Positions 32,644 through 49,779 of a DNA stretch of 64,000 nt are shown here, piece after piece. The notes beneath the pieces were generated by a model that did not search any database, was not told the origin of the DNA, and was given only the letters and a program-made list of their open reading frames with translations. This stretch comes from Jatrophihabitans sp. (GTDB lineage Bacteria; Actinomycetota; Actinomycetes; Mycobacteriales; Jatrophihabitantaceae). The stretch's first letter is position 1, and every line of letters begins with the position of its first letter. The DNA lies in assembly GCA_036389035.1 (NCBI GenBank), contig DASVQQ010000018.1, forward strand, positions 124,001-188,000, read 5' to 3'. A program made the translations under genes and the position numbers.

Positions 32644-32683
32644 CGCGGTCGCCAGTCCCGCGGTCGCCAGTCCCGCGGTCGCC
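32644..32683. repeat. 15-bp tandem repeat in divergent promoter region
   Basis: CGCGGTCGCCAGTCC occurs twice head to tail, followed by the first 10 bases of a third copy, between moaC and the NYN gene. It may be a slippage product or a regulator-binding array. Confidence 0.7.
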
Positions 32684-32757
32684 GAAATGCCGCGCCCGGT
32701 CAGCCGCCCACCCCGACGGCCATGGTCACCCCGACCTGGCAGCGGCACAATCGGGGT

Positions 32758-33834
32758 ATGACCGACGCCATACTGATGGTTGACGCAGGGTTTCTCATCC
32801 AGTCATTGGTGATCCATGCCGGCCAGAAGGACCGCTCGGAAGTGGCAGTCGACTACGCCGCCATTGCCGAAGCTCTCGCGGACCTGGCCGAGGAGGAGAC
32901 CGGCACGAAGTTGCTACGGCAGATCTGGTACGACCCCGCCCGCGATTCCCGACCTCGGCCCGAGCATCGCGCGCTCGCGGCCGTGCCCGGGGTGCAGGTG
33001 CAGTTGGGTTGGTCGGTGAGACTGAACGACGGGCAGATCCGGCAGAAGGCAGTCGACTCGCTGATCGTGCGGGACGCCATGCGGGCGGCCTACCGCGACA
33101 CGGTCAAGACGCTCGTGCTGGTGGCAGGCGATGGCGACCTGGTGCCGGGTTTTCGTGAAGCGTCGGACTTCGGACTCGCCATCCACCTGTGGGGGGTCGC
33201 CTCCGAGAACCGCATGTTCAGCCAGAGCGAGGAGCTCATCGCGCTCGCGGACCGACGCCTGACTCTCGAACTCGATGACTTCTCCCCGTTCATCAAGAGG
33301 CGCGTGCAGCCCGATGTCGAACACGCCGCCGAACCCGCCCAGCCGATCGGTCAGGGCGGGTTGACCACGCCGGTCGATGGCTACCTGCCCGAGACGGCGA
33401 CGGCCGGCCCACCCCAGGCGGCCGAGGCGACGGACTCCGGCGCCCCTGACGATGACCATGTCGTCAGCTCAGCCGCCCCGCTGGCCGAGCCCGCGCGAAT
33501 CGGGCCGCCACTGCTGCGGCAGCTGTCCAGCCCCTCTGAGTACAACAGCGAACTTCATCTAGACCGCCTCGAAGAACTCGATGCCACCCAGTCCGGAGCG
33601 CGCTACGGCAGCCGCTGGATCGAGCGGGCGGACCCGGAGGTGATCTCTCGCCTTCTGAAAGACTCCAGACGGCCCCAGGTGCCGCGGCGAATGGACCAGG
33701 ACCTGATGCGCTACGCCAAGCTGCGCGCCGTCAACGTCGATGAGGAGAGCGAGCGCAAGGCCGTCCGGAACGGCTTCTGGGATTCGATCGAGGCCCACCA
33801 CGAGGTAGTGCCAGCACCCTTGGTCACCGGATAG
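32758..33834 (+). CDS. NYN-domain (DUF88/LabA-like) protein, 358 aa
   Basis: Residues 1-175 form a NYN/PIN-like nuclease domain: AILMVDAGFLIQS with the first metal Asp, VDSLIVRDAMRAA, then VLVAGDGDLVPGF with the second acidic cluster. Such domains cut RNA or bind nucleotides. A Pro/Ala-rich linker (about residues 190-260) leads to a C-terminal helical domain resembling OST-HTH/LOTUS-like tails, which I cannot confirm. ATG 32758 matches the domain boundary; the same frame is open far upstream, but that is antisense to moaC-mog-moaE. Confidence 0.8.
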   Translation: MTDAILMVDAGFLIQSLVIHAGQKDRSEVAVDYAAIAEALADLAEEETGTKLLRQIWYDPARDSRPRPEHRALAAVPGVQVQLGWSVRLNDGQIRQKAVDSLIVRDAMRAAYRDTVKTLVLVAGDGDLVPGFREASDFGLAIHLWGVASENRMFSQSEELIALADRRLTLELDDFSPFIKRRVQPDVEHAAEPAQPIGQGGLTTPVDGYLPETATAGPPQAAEATDSGAPDDDHVVSSAAPLAEPARIGPPLLRQLSSPSEYNSELHLDRLEELDATQSGARYGSRWIERADPEVISRLLKDSRRPQVPRRMDQDLMRYAKLRAVNVDEESERKAVRNGFWDSIEAHHEVVPAPLVTG

Positions 33835-34030
33835 CTCGCGGATGAAAGGACATTGCTGACCCGAGCACCTACGAGCTGCGCTACCGGGTCACCCCCGGAC
33901 CACGTCACCATCGCCTCATCCGGCTGGCCCCAGGAACGCCGCCGCGTCGCTGGGCGGCCCAGCGAGCCGTAAACTGGCCCGGGCCGCGTTCGGCCCGATA
34001 AAGCCAAGCAGAGGCGGAGCGGCACCCCGA

Positions 34031-35581
34031 ATGACGGCGACCGAGCACCCGCAGCGCACCGGCATCGACGCTCCGGACCACCACACCGGCATCGACGCTC
34101 CGGACCACCACACCGATCTCGCTCCGGACCAGCGCACCGGCATCGACCCGGACCGGCTGGCGGTCTGCCTGGCAGTGCTCGACGAACTGCACCAGGTGCC
34201 GCAGGACCACCCCGACCACGTCGCGGTCCGGCGGGCGACGGCGCAGATGTTCAAGTCGGTCAAGAAGCACCGCCGCGCCGAGAAGCGCGATGCCATCGCC
34301 ACCGCTGACCGGGCGGTGATCGGGGCGACCGCCACCGGCTCGCCGAACCGGATCGACGACGAGACCCAGGGCATCGCGCTGGTGTCCACCGTGGCCGGCG
34401 CCTCGGCGGGCCTGCTGATCACCCCGCGCGCCTGCTACATCTGCAAGACCAAGTACCAGCAGGTGGACGCCTTCTACCACCAGCTGTGCCCGTCCTGCGC
34501 GGCGTTGAACCGGACCCGGCGCGAGGCCCGCACCGACCTGTCCGGCCGGCGGGCGCTGCTCACCGGCGGCCGCGCCAAGATCGGCATGTACATCGCGCTG
34601 CGGCTGCTGCGCGACGGCGCGCACACCACCATCACCACCCGGTTCCCCAGCGACGCGGTGCGCCGGTTCACCGCGATGGACGACAGCGCCGACTGGCTGC
34701 ACCGGCTGCGGATCGTCGGCATCGACCTGCGCGACCCGGCGCAGGTGATCGCGCTGGCCGACTCGGTGATCGAGCAGGGACCGCTGGACATCCTTATCAA
34801 CAACGCCGCCCAGACCGTCCGGCGCTCCCCCGGCTCGTACGCCCCGCTGGCCGAGGCGGAGTCCGGGCCGTTGCCGGCCGGGCCGCTGCCGGAGCTGGTG
34901 AGCTTCGACCATGCCAGCGACGCCCACCCGGCCGCGCTGGCCGGGTCGCTGGCCCAGCACCCGGTGGCGCACCTGATAGGCGGCGAGCTGACGGGCGCTG
35001 ACGTGACGTCCCTGGCTCTGATCGCGGGCTCGGCGTCGTCCGAGAAGATCGCCGCGCGCACCGCGATCGACGCCGGCGGCCTGGTGCCTGACCTGCACTC
35101 GGTGAACAGCTGGACCCAGCGGGTGCACGAGGTCGACCCGCTGGAGCTGCTCGAGGTGCAGCTGTGCAACATGACCGCGCCGTTCCTGCTGGTCAGCCGG
35201 CTGCGCCCGGCGATGGCCGCGGCCGCCGCCCGGCGCAAGTACGTCGTCAACGTCTCGGCCATGGAAGGCCAGTTCGCCCGCGGCTACAAGGGCCCCGGCC
35301 ATCCGCACACCAACATGGCCAAGGCCGCGCTGAACATGCTGACCCGGACCTCGGCCAAGGAGATGCTCAGTGACGGCATCCTGATGACCAGCGTCGACAC
35401 CGGCTGGATCACCGACGAGCGGCCGCATCCGACCAAGATGCGGCTGGCCGACGAGGGCTTCCACGCGCCGCTGGACCTCGTCGACGGCGCCGCCCGGGTC
35501 TATGACCCGATCGTGCGCGGCGAGCTCGGCGAGGACCTCTGCGGCGTCTTTCTCAAGGACTACGCCCCCGCCGCCTGGTAG
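34031..35581 (+). CDS. Short-chain dehydrogenase-like protein with N-terminal zinc-ribbon region
   Basis: The 516-aa protein starts with a repeat-containing tail (GIDAPDHHT twice) and helices. Two CxxC pairs (CYICKTKY, CPSCAAL) at about residues 136-158 then suggest a zinc ribbon. A Rossmann SDR domain follows: LLTGGRAKIGMYIALRL, a central INNAAQTV and a VNVSAMEGQ strand. The catalytic Tyr of YxxxK is missing: the aligned segment is HPHTNMAKAALNM, with Thr four residues before Lys. It is therefore atypical, perhaps with altered chemistry or a binding role. A large insertion (residues 275-365) separates the NNAAQ and VNVSA motifs. Confidence 0.8.
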   Translation: MTATEHPQRTGIDAPDHHTGIDAPDHHTDLAPDQRTGIDPDRLAVCLAVLDELHQVPQDHPDHVAVRRATAQMFKSVKKHRRAEKRDAIATADRAVIGATATGSPNRIDDETQGIALVSTVAGASAGLLITPRACYICKTKYQQVDAFYHQLCPSCAALNRTRREARTDLSGRRALLTGGRAKIGMYIALRLLRDGAHTTITTRFPSDAVRRFTAMDDSADWLHRLRIVGIDLRDPAQVIALADSVIEQGPLDILINNAAQTVRRSPGSYAPLAEAESGPLPAGPLPELVSFDHASDAHPAALAGSLAQHPVAHLIGGELTGADVTSLALIAGSASSEKIAARTAIDAGGLVPDLHSVNSWTQRVHEVDPLELLEVQLCNMTAPFLLVSRLRPAMAAAAARRKYVVNVSAMEGQFARGYKGPGHPHTNMAKAALNMLTRTSAKEMLSDGILMTSVDTGWITDERPHPTKMRLADEGFHAPLDLVDGAARVYDPIVRGELGEDLCGVFLKDYAPAAW

Positions 35582-35745
35582 GGGCCGGCCATCTGCCGAT
35601 TGCCGCCAGTCATGCCTCACCGCTGGGACGGCTGACCGGCGTGGGATGATGGCTGACGGATCAAGGGCCCCATCAGCCTGAGATCCGGCAGGAAGACCTG
35701 ACCGAAGCTGGCCTGACGTGCAGTCCCAGAGTTCGGACCGGTCCT

Positions 35746-35818
35746 GCCCTCGTAGCTCAGGGGATAGAGCGCCGGACTCCTAAGCCGGGCGTCGCAGGTT
35801 CGAATCCTGCCGGGGGCA
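35746..35818 (+). tRNA. tRNA-Arg(CCT)
   Basis: Acceptor GCCCTCG pairs with CGGGGGC. The anticodon loop CTCCTAA gives anticodon CCT, and the T-arm GCAGG-TTCGAAT-CCTGC is complete. It decodes AGG. No CCA is encoded. Confidence 0.95.
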
Positions 35819-35825
35819 CATCTGC

Positions 35826-35844
35826 AAGAGTTGAGGCAACTCTT
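35826..35844 (+). terminator. Hairpin downstream of tRNA-Arg
   Basis: AAGAGTTG-AGG-CAACTCTT, a perfect 8-bp stem with a 3-nt loop, 7 nt after the tRNA. It probably terminates the tRNA transcript. Confidence 0.7.
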
Positions 35845-36124
35845 CGAACCTGGCGAGTTACAGACCGCACTCCACCAGCTTGACTTGCGGCCGTTCCGCG
35901 CGATAGCCGTCGCTAAATGCGCGTCCGGCTCACCCAGCGAACGGCGCAAGGAATTGATGACGTGAAGCGCCTATCGCGTGCGCATCCCAGTTCGGCGGCG
36001 ACACCCGATGCGTGCCAGACATGACAGAAGCCAGACCTGAGCCTCGAACCGGCAGCACGGTGACCCCGCTGATCGCTGCCAAAGCCATTCTTGACCTGCT
36101 GAACTTTCTGCTGGCGGTCGACAC
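35845..36124. other. Intergenic region, no feature seen
   Basis: About 280 bases between the tRNA-Arg terminator and the 65-aa gene. No supported ORF, repeat or att-like duplication of the tRNA was found. Confidence 0.5.
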
Positions 36125-36322
36125 CTAGCTGAGACGGCGTACCCGGATCGCCTTTGGCATGCCGTCGACATGCATTCGATGCCCCTCGATGATGACCTCT
36201 GGCCGGTACTTGTACTGGTACCTGTAGTAGTACTCGGCCTGCTCCCAAACTGAGCCGTTGACCAACTTGACGATGGTGCTCCCGTCCCAGCCGGTCCACT
36301 CACCTTCGATGCGTGACTTCAT
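36125..36322 (-). CDS. Conserved small protein, 65 aa
   Basis: The peptide MKSRIEGEWTGWDGSTIVKL continues with aromatic-rich WEQAEYYYRYQYKYRPEVII and ends DGMPKAIRVRRL. This is a recurring bacterial beta-rich small protein (EGEFxGWxGxTIxKLxNGQxW family) of unknown role. AGGAGG-like sequence lies upstream of ATG 36322. It is a single gene. Confidence 0.75.
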   Translation of the reverse strand: MKSRIEGEWTGWDGSTIVKLVNGSVWEQAEYYYRYQYKYRPEVIIEGHRMHVDGMPKAIRVRRLS

Positions 36323-36482
36323 TGGTCCTCCTGTGCGGTCGCCGCCCTGGGACGGCGAATCGGGAAGTGATGCGTCGAATATTCAACAGACGTCTGACAC
36401 CTTCGGAGGTGAAGTTCGCCCGACAGGACGACGGTGTCTGATGTTCAGTGGTCGAACGTCACCAAGACCTTGCCGACCTGTG

Positions 36483-36706
36483 GTCCAGACTGGGGCTCTA
36501 GGCCCACCGTCGGCAACGCAGTCCCTCTACAGTGCAGCCGAAGCTAGGACCATCACCAAGCACGGCCGGCCGGTAGCGCGGCTGGTGCCGGTGAGCCCGC
36601 GTTCAGCCTCTCCGGAGTCGACCATTGCCGCGCTGCGGACGGCTCGCGCTGGAGTCCACCCGGTGAGGACTCGGTCCGCGACATGATCGACGAAGGCCGG
36701 CGCTGA
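36483..36706 (+). pseudogene. vapB: VapB-type antitoxin, degraded
   Basis: The frame contains AAEARTITKHGRPVARLVPV, the core of a Phd/YefM-like VapB antitoxin, then STIAALRTARAGVHP. The expected toxin-binding tail GEDSVRDMIDEGRR lies in another frame, so a frameshift falls near 36660. The first strands (normally MxxVNIxEAKxxLSxLL) are also unrecognisable. It lies 3 nt before vapC. Confidence 0.65.
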
Positions 36707-36709
36707 GCC

Positions 36710-37117
36710 GTGTTCGTCATCGATGCCAGCGTCACCCTGGCGTGGTGCTTCGCCGACGAGGCGACGCCCGGCGCCGAGTCGGTCCTCGACCACTTCAGCG
36801 AGGACGAGGCGGTCGTTCCGGCGATCTGGCCACTCGAGATCGCCAACGTTCTGCTGGTGGCCCAGCGCCGGAAGCGCCTCACTGAGGCTCAAGCGAGCCG
36901 GTTCTCAGACCTGCTCCAGCAACTGCCCATTCACGTCGTCGACGCCCCCACCGACCTGGCCGATGTGGTGGCTGCCGGCCGGCATCACGAATTGAGCTCC
37001 TACGACGCGGCCTATCTGGTGCTGGCCGAACGCACCGGCGCTCCGCTGGCCACGCTTGATCACCGGCTTGCCGATGCGGCGACCCGGGCCGGAGTGCGGC
37101 TGCTCATCTCTGGATGA
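36710..37117 (+). CDS. vapC: VapC-type PIN-domain ribonuclease toxin
   Basis: The 135-aa PIN domain keeps its acidic residues: Asp5 in FVIDASV, Glu in PLEIANVLLV, Asp in SSYDAAYLVLAE and Asp in ATLDHRLADAA. VapC toxins cleave tRNA or rRNA when free of antitoxin. The start is GTG 36710. The upstream antitoxin is frameshifted, so either the toxin is not expressed, another antitoxin covers it, or the shift is an error. It converges with the megasynthase stop 7 nt away. Confidence 0.85.
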   Translation: MFVIDASVTLAWCFADEATPGAESVLDHFSEDEAVVPAIWPLEIANVLLVAQRRKRLTEAQASRFSDLLQQLPIHVVDAPTDLADVVAAGRHHELSSYDAAYLVLAERTGAPLATLDHRLADAATRAGVRLLISG

Positions 37118-37123
37118 AAGCGG

Positions 37124-46186
<9,063 letters not shown>

Positions 46187-46198
46187 GGCAATCCCCTG

Positions 46199-47461
46199 TC
46201 AGCTCGAAGTCGTCGCCCGGTCGCCCGGGCGAGGGGTGGTCCGTACCAGGTACCCGGCGGCGAGCACCACGACCACGCCATGCATCAGCGCGGCCACCAC
46301 CAGCGGCGTCCACATCTCAAGCAGGCCCGCCGCGACCAGCAGGCCGATACCCAGGCCCGCGTTCTCAGCCATCGCGGTCAGACCGAAGAACATGCCGCGC
46401 GCCGGGTCGGGCTCGGCCTGCACCCTGGTGGTGTAGGTGATCTCGGTGAACCCGTCGGCCAGGCCGGCGATCAGGGCCACCAGCAACACCCAGGGTTGAC
46501 CGAGGCCGGAGAACGCGGCGATGAAGGCCACGGACATCACGGCGGTGCTGATCACGAACGCGCGCTCGTCGTGCCGGGGGCCGCTCCGATAGATCCGGGT
46601 CACCAGCTGGTGGGCGGCGAACAGGCCGACCGCCCACGCGGCCCAGAAGTTGCCGACGAACCCGGCCGGGTTGCCCGGTTGCAGCTGGGTGGCGTAGATC
46701 GGGATGCCGACCTGGTGCGAGGCCGACCCGAGAGCGTCCACGCACCGGACGATCACGATCGCCAGCACGGGAGGGGCGGCGGTCAGGGCGAGCAGCACGA
46801 ACCTGCCCTGCCTCGCCAGACCCGGCTTCTCCTGGCGCCGGACCTGCACGGGGCGCGGGAAGCGCAGCCTGACGGTGACCAGTACCAGCGCGGAGACGCA
46901 GAAGGTGCCGGCGTCGACCAGGAACGCCGCCTGGTAGCCGACCCAGGACACCAGCAGGCCGCCGGTGGCGAAGCCGAGCGCCATCGCCACCGCCCGGCCT
47001 GTCACCAGCAACCCGTTGGCGCGCATGCGGTGCTCGGCGCCGACGAGGTCCGGCACGGTGGCGCGCAGCAGCAGTTGGTTGGTGGTGCTCAGCGCTCCGA
47101 TCGAGACTGCCAGCACCGGCAGCAGCGCCACCCGGATGCCGTTCGGGGACAGGGCGAACACCAGCAGCACCGACGCCTGCGCGAGGTCGCAGCTGATCAT
47201 CACCGCGCGCCGGGGCAGGCGGGCGGCCACGGTCCCGCCGGCCAAGCCCGCGAGAAATCCGGAGGCCATCCGCAACACCAGGAACAGGCCGGTGGCCACT
47301 GCGCTGCCGGTCGTCTGGTAGACGAACAGCTGCAGCGCCACCATGTTCAGGTAGCTGCCGAAGGAGGACGCCATGTAGCCGCCGACCAGCAGCCGGAACC
47401 GGCGCCACTCGGCGCGGTCCAGCTCGGGTTCGGCCGCGACGGCCGGGCTGAGTTCGGTCAT
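46199..47461 (-). CDS. MFS-type exporter
   Basis: About 420 aa with twelve hydrophobic segments and the MFS loop 2-3 region (GGTVAARLPRRAVMISCDLAQ). Family resemblance is to antibiotic-efflux-type MFS_3 proteins found in biosynthetic clusters. ATG 47461 is preferred; a GTG at 47485 would overlap the upstream dehydrogenase. It is 12 nt from the megasynthase start, so they are cotranscribed. It probably exports the product or gives self-resistance. Confidence 0.85.
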   Translation of the reverse strand: MTELSPAVAAEPELDRAEWRRFRLLVGGYMASSFGSYLNMVALQLFVYQTTGSAVATGLFLVLRMASGFLAGLAGGTVAARLPRRAVMISCDLAQASVLLVFALSPNGIRVALLPVLAVSIGALSTTNQLLLRATVPDLVGAEHRMRANGLLVTGRAVAMALGFATGGLLVSWVGYQAAFLVDAGTFCVSALVLVTVRLRFPRPVQVRRQEKPGLARQGRFVLLALTAAPPVLAIVIVRCVDALGSASHQVGIPIYATQLQPGNPAGFVGNFWAAWAVGLFAAHQLVTRIYRSGPRHDERAFVISTAVMSVAFIAAFSGLGQPWVLLVALIAGLADGFTEITYTTRVQAEPDPARGMFFGLTAMAENAGLGIGLLVAAGLLEMWTPLVVAALMHGVVVVLAAGYLVRTTPRPGDRATTSS

Positions 47462-47465
47462 CGCG

Positions 47466-48611
47466 TCAGCACCAGGCCTGCGCACCCGGCCGGGCCGCCC
47501 GACGGTCAGCCAGCAGCAGCGGCAGCACCTCCGCGCGCAGGGCCCGCGGCGAGCCCCACCACGCCCGCTCGACGGCCGCGCGGCGGAAGTACAGCTGGAT
47601 GTCGGCCCCCTCGGTGGTGCCGTACGCGCCGTGCGCCTGCATCGCGGTCGAGATCACCGTCCGGCTCAGGTCGGCCGCCATCGCCAGGGCCTGCGCCGCG
47701 CCCAGCCGGACGTCGGCGCCCTGGTCGGCCTCCCACGCGGTGGCCCGGATCAGCCAGCGGGCCGCCTCGACCCGGGTCGTCGCCGCCGCCATCGCGAAGG
47801 AGGGGGCCTGGAAACGCCCGATCAGCTGGCCGAACTGGCGCCTGGTGTTGGCCCGCTCCACCGCCAGCTCCAACGCCGCCTGGCACATCCCCACCAGGTA
47901 AGCGGCGTGCCGCAGCCGGGCGTTGGCCAGCAGCCACGGCCAGGCGTCGGCGAATCCGGCCAGCGTGGCCAGCACCGGCGTGCCCTCCAGCGCCACGTCG
48001 TACAGCTCGCCCCGGCCGGTGTCCAGCTGACGCCGCATCGACACCGTCGGATGATCGGCGGCGCTGAGCACGCAGACCGGCCTGCCGTCCTGGCTGCCGA
48101 TGACGCACAGGCACTCGGCGTCCTGGGCGAAGCTGACGAAACGCCGGCGGGCGCTCACCCGGTCGTCGCCGAGCGTCAGCGGCGCGAGCGGCGCCGCCGC
48201 GCCCCGTTCCCGGAAGGCCAGCACGACCGGCGCCCCCTCGGCGATCCGTCCGAGCAACTTGCCGTTCCCCTCGTTGCCGGCCAGCGTCTCGGTCCCGGCC
48301 AGCGCCTCGGCGGCGGTCATGGTGTCCAGCAACGGCCCCTGGCACAACGCACCGCCCAGCAACTCGGCCAGCACCACCGCGCCCTGCTGGCCGGCCGCCT
48401 CGCCGCCGTGCCGTTCGGGCAGCAGCAGCCGGGTGGCGCCGAGGTCGGTCAGCGCGCTCCACAGCATCTGCCGCAGCGCCTGCACCTCGGCCGGGTCGCC
48501 GGTCCGCGGCTGCTCGCCCATCCGGCGGATGCTCGGCGCCAGCTCGGCGTCGAACAGCTGCCCGAACCGCTGCCGCACCGCGAGCTGCGCGGCACTCAGG
48601 TCGATTTCCAT
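47466..48611 (-). CDS. Acyl-CoA dehydrogenase-like flavoprotein (second of pair)
   Basis: The 381-aa protein keeps the acyl-CoA dehydrogenase outline: an N-terminal helical domain, LLLPERHGGEAAG, and the C-terminal FAD region RQFGQLIGRFQAPSFAMA and QAHGAYGTTEGADIQLYFRR. The catalytic Glu position near the C-terminus (GYGTTEGAD) is plausible. It is more divergent than its neighbour. With the adjacent homologue it may form a heterodimer acting on a carrier-bound acyl chain or amino acid. Confidence 0.85.
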   Translation of the reverse strand: MEIDLSAAQLAVRQRFGQLFDAELAPSIRRMGEQPRTGDPAEVQALRQMLWSALTDLGATRLLLPERHGGEAAGQQGAVVLAELLGGALCQGPLLDTMTAAEALAGTETLAGNEGNGKLLGRIAEGAPVVLAFRERGAAAPLAPLTLGDDRVSARRRFVSFAQDAECLCVIGSQDGRPVCVLSAADHPTVSMRRQLDTGRGELYDVALEGTPVLATLAGFADAWPWLLANARLRHAAYLVGMCQAALELAVERANTRRQFGQLIGRFQAPSFAMAAATTRVEAARWLIRATAWEADQGADVRLGAAQALAMAADLSRTVISTAMQAHGAYGTTEGADIQLYFRRAAVERAWWGSPRALRAEVLPLLLADRRAARPGAQAWC

Positions 48612-48621
48612 GCCGGCCCCT

Positions 48622-49779
48622 TCACCGCAACAGTCCGAGGCCGGCGCTCGCGATCAGCGAGAGCATCATCTCCGACGTGCCGGAGGCCAGGGTCCGGCCC
48701 GGCGCGTCCCGCAGGTCCGACTCCAGCAGCCAGCCGGGCGGGGCCTGCTCGTCCCGGGCCGACAGCAGCGCGGTCAACCCGCAGATCTCCGGGCTCAGCT
48801 CCGAGATCAACTTGGCGGTCTCGGTGGTGTGCCACTTGGCCATCGCGCACTGCACGTCGTCCAGGGTGTCGGCGGCCATGGACCCGAGCGCCCGCCAGGA
48901 CAGCAGCCGGCCGGCCCGGACCTCGGCGTCCAGCTCGACCAGCCGCTCGCCGTAGCCGCCGGCTTCGAGGGCACCGGTCCGCTCCGCCTCATCCAGCACC
49001 GCGTCGAGCAGCCGCCGGGCCTTGGCCTCGAACTCGATGCCGGTCCGCTCCAGTCCGAGCAGGCCGTTGAGCACCTGCCACCCGTCATCCACCTCGCCCA
49101 GCACGTCCTGCCGGGTCATCCGGATGCCGGACAGCACCACCTCGTTGAAGCGCTCGTCGCTGATGCTCGGAACCGGCTCGACCCGGATGCCGGGCGTGCG
49201 CATCGGCACGATGAACACGGTGATGCCGTGGAATCGAACGTCGGAGGAGGTGGTGCGCGCCGCGCACAGCGCCAGGTCGGCGAACTGGGACTTGAGGTTG
49301 TAGACCTTGCGCCCGTACAGCCGCCAGCCGTCTCCGTCCGGCTCGGCCCTGGTGCTCAGGCTGCCCAGGTCAGAGCCGACCTCGGGTTCGCTGAGCAGCA
49401 CGCAGCCGACCGAGTCGCCGGCGGCGATCGGAGGGAGCCACTGCCGTTTCTGCTCCTCGGTCCCCAGCCGCTGGATGGCCAGGCCGACGATGTCGACGGA
49501 CAGCGTGTGCACCACGTCGGGGATGCCGTGCAGGATCATCTCCTCGGTCAGGATCGCCTTCTCCACGATGCCGGTGCCGAGGCCGCCGTGCTCGGCCGGC
49601 CAGTTGACGGCCAACCAGCCCCGCTCGCCGAGCCGCCGGTAGACCTCCAGCAGCCCCGGCTCCTCGTCGACCGGCAGCCGGCGAGCCCGTGCCACCTCCT
49701 CGCCGACCTGCTCCTCACACAGCAGCTGGCAGACCGCGCGCCGGAACGCCTCCTGCTCGCCGGTGAGTCGCAGGTTCAC
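48622..49779 (-). CDS. Acyl-CoA dehydrogenase (first of pair)
   Basis: The 385-aa protein has standard family motifs: NWPAEHGGLG near residue 58, CVLLSEPEVGSDLGSLSTRA (flavin-binding LSEPxxGSD, ~130) and the C-terminal GTSEMMLSLIA. It removes hydrogens alpha,beta to a thioester. Its start overlaps the upstream NRPS stop by 4 nt. In biosynthetic clusters such enzymes desaturate carrier-tethered intermediates, which is the likely role here. Confidence 0.9.
   Translation of the reverse strand: MNLRLTGEQEAFRRAVCQLLCEEQVGEEVARARRLPVDEEPGLLEVYRRLGERGWLAVNWPAEHGGLGTGIVEKAILTEEMILHGIPDVVHTLSVDIVGLAIQRLGTEEQKRQWLPPIAAGDSVGCVLLSEPEVGSDLGSLSTRAEPDGDGWRLYGRKVYNLKSQFADLALCAARTTSSDVRFHGITVFIVPMRTPGIRVEPVPSISDERFNEVVLSGIRMTRQDVLGEVDDGWQVLNGLLGLERTGIEFEAKARRLLDAVLDEAERTGALEAGGYGERLVELDAEVRAGRLLSWRALGSMAADTLDDVQCAMAKWHTTETAKLISELSPEICGLTALLSARDEQAPPGWLLESDLRDAPGRTLASGTSEMMLSLIASAGLGLLR

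Noticed and set aside
31666..32757. Extension of the NYN frame to 722 codons
   Set aside because: The upstream part is antisense to moaC-mog-moaE; the NYN domain begins exactly at ATG 32758.
33857..33891. tRNA-like or terminator hairpin (TGACCCG ... CGGGTCA) after the NYN gene
   Set aside because: A 7-bp stem with a 21-nt loop and no cloverleaf; too weak for either call.
35746..35844. tRNA-Arg as a second island attachment site
   Set aside because: No second copy of its 3' end was found in the window.
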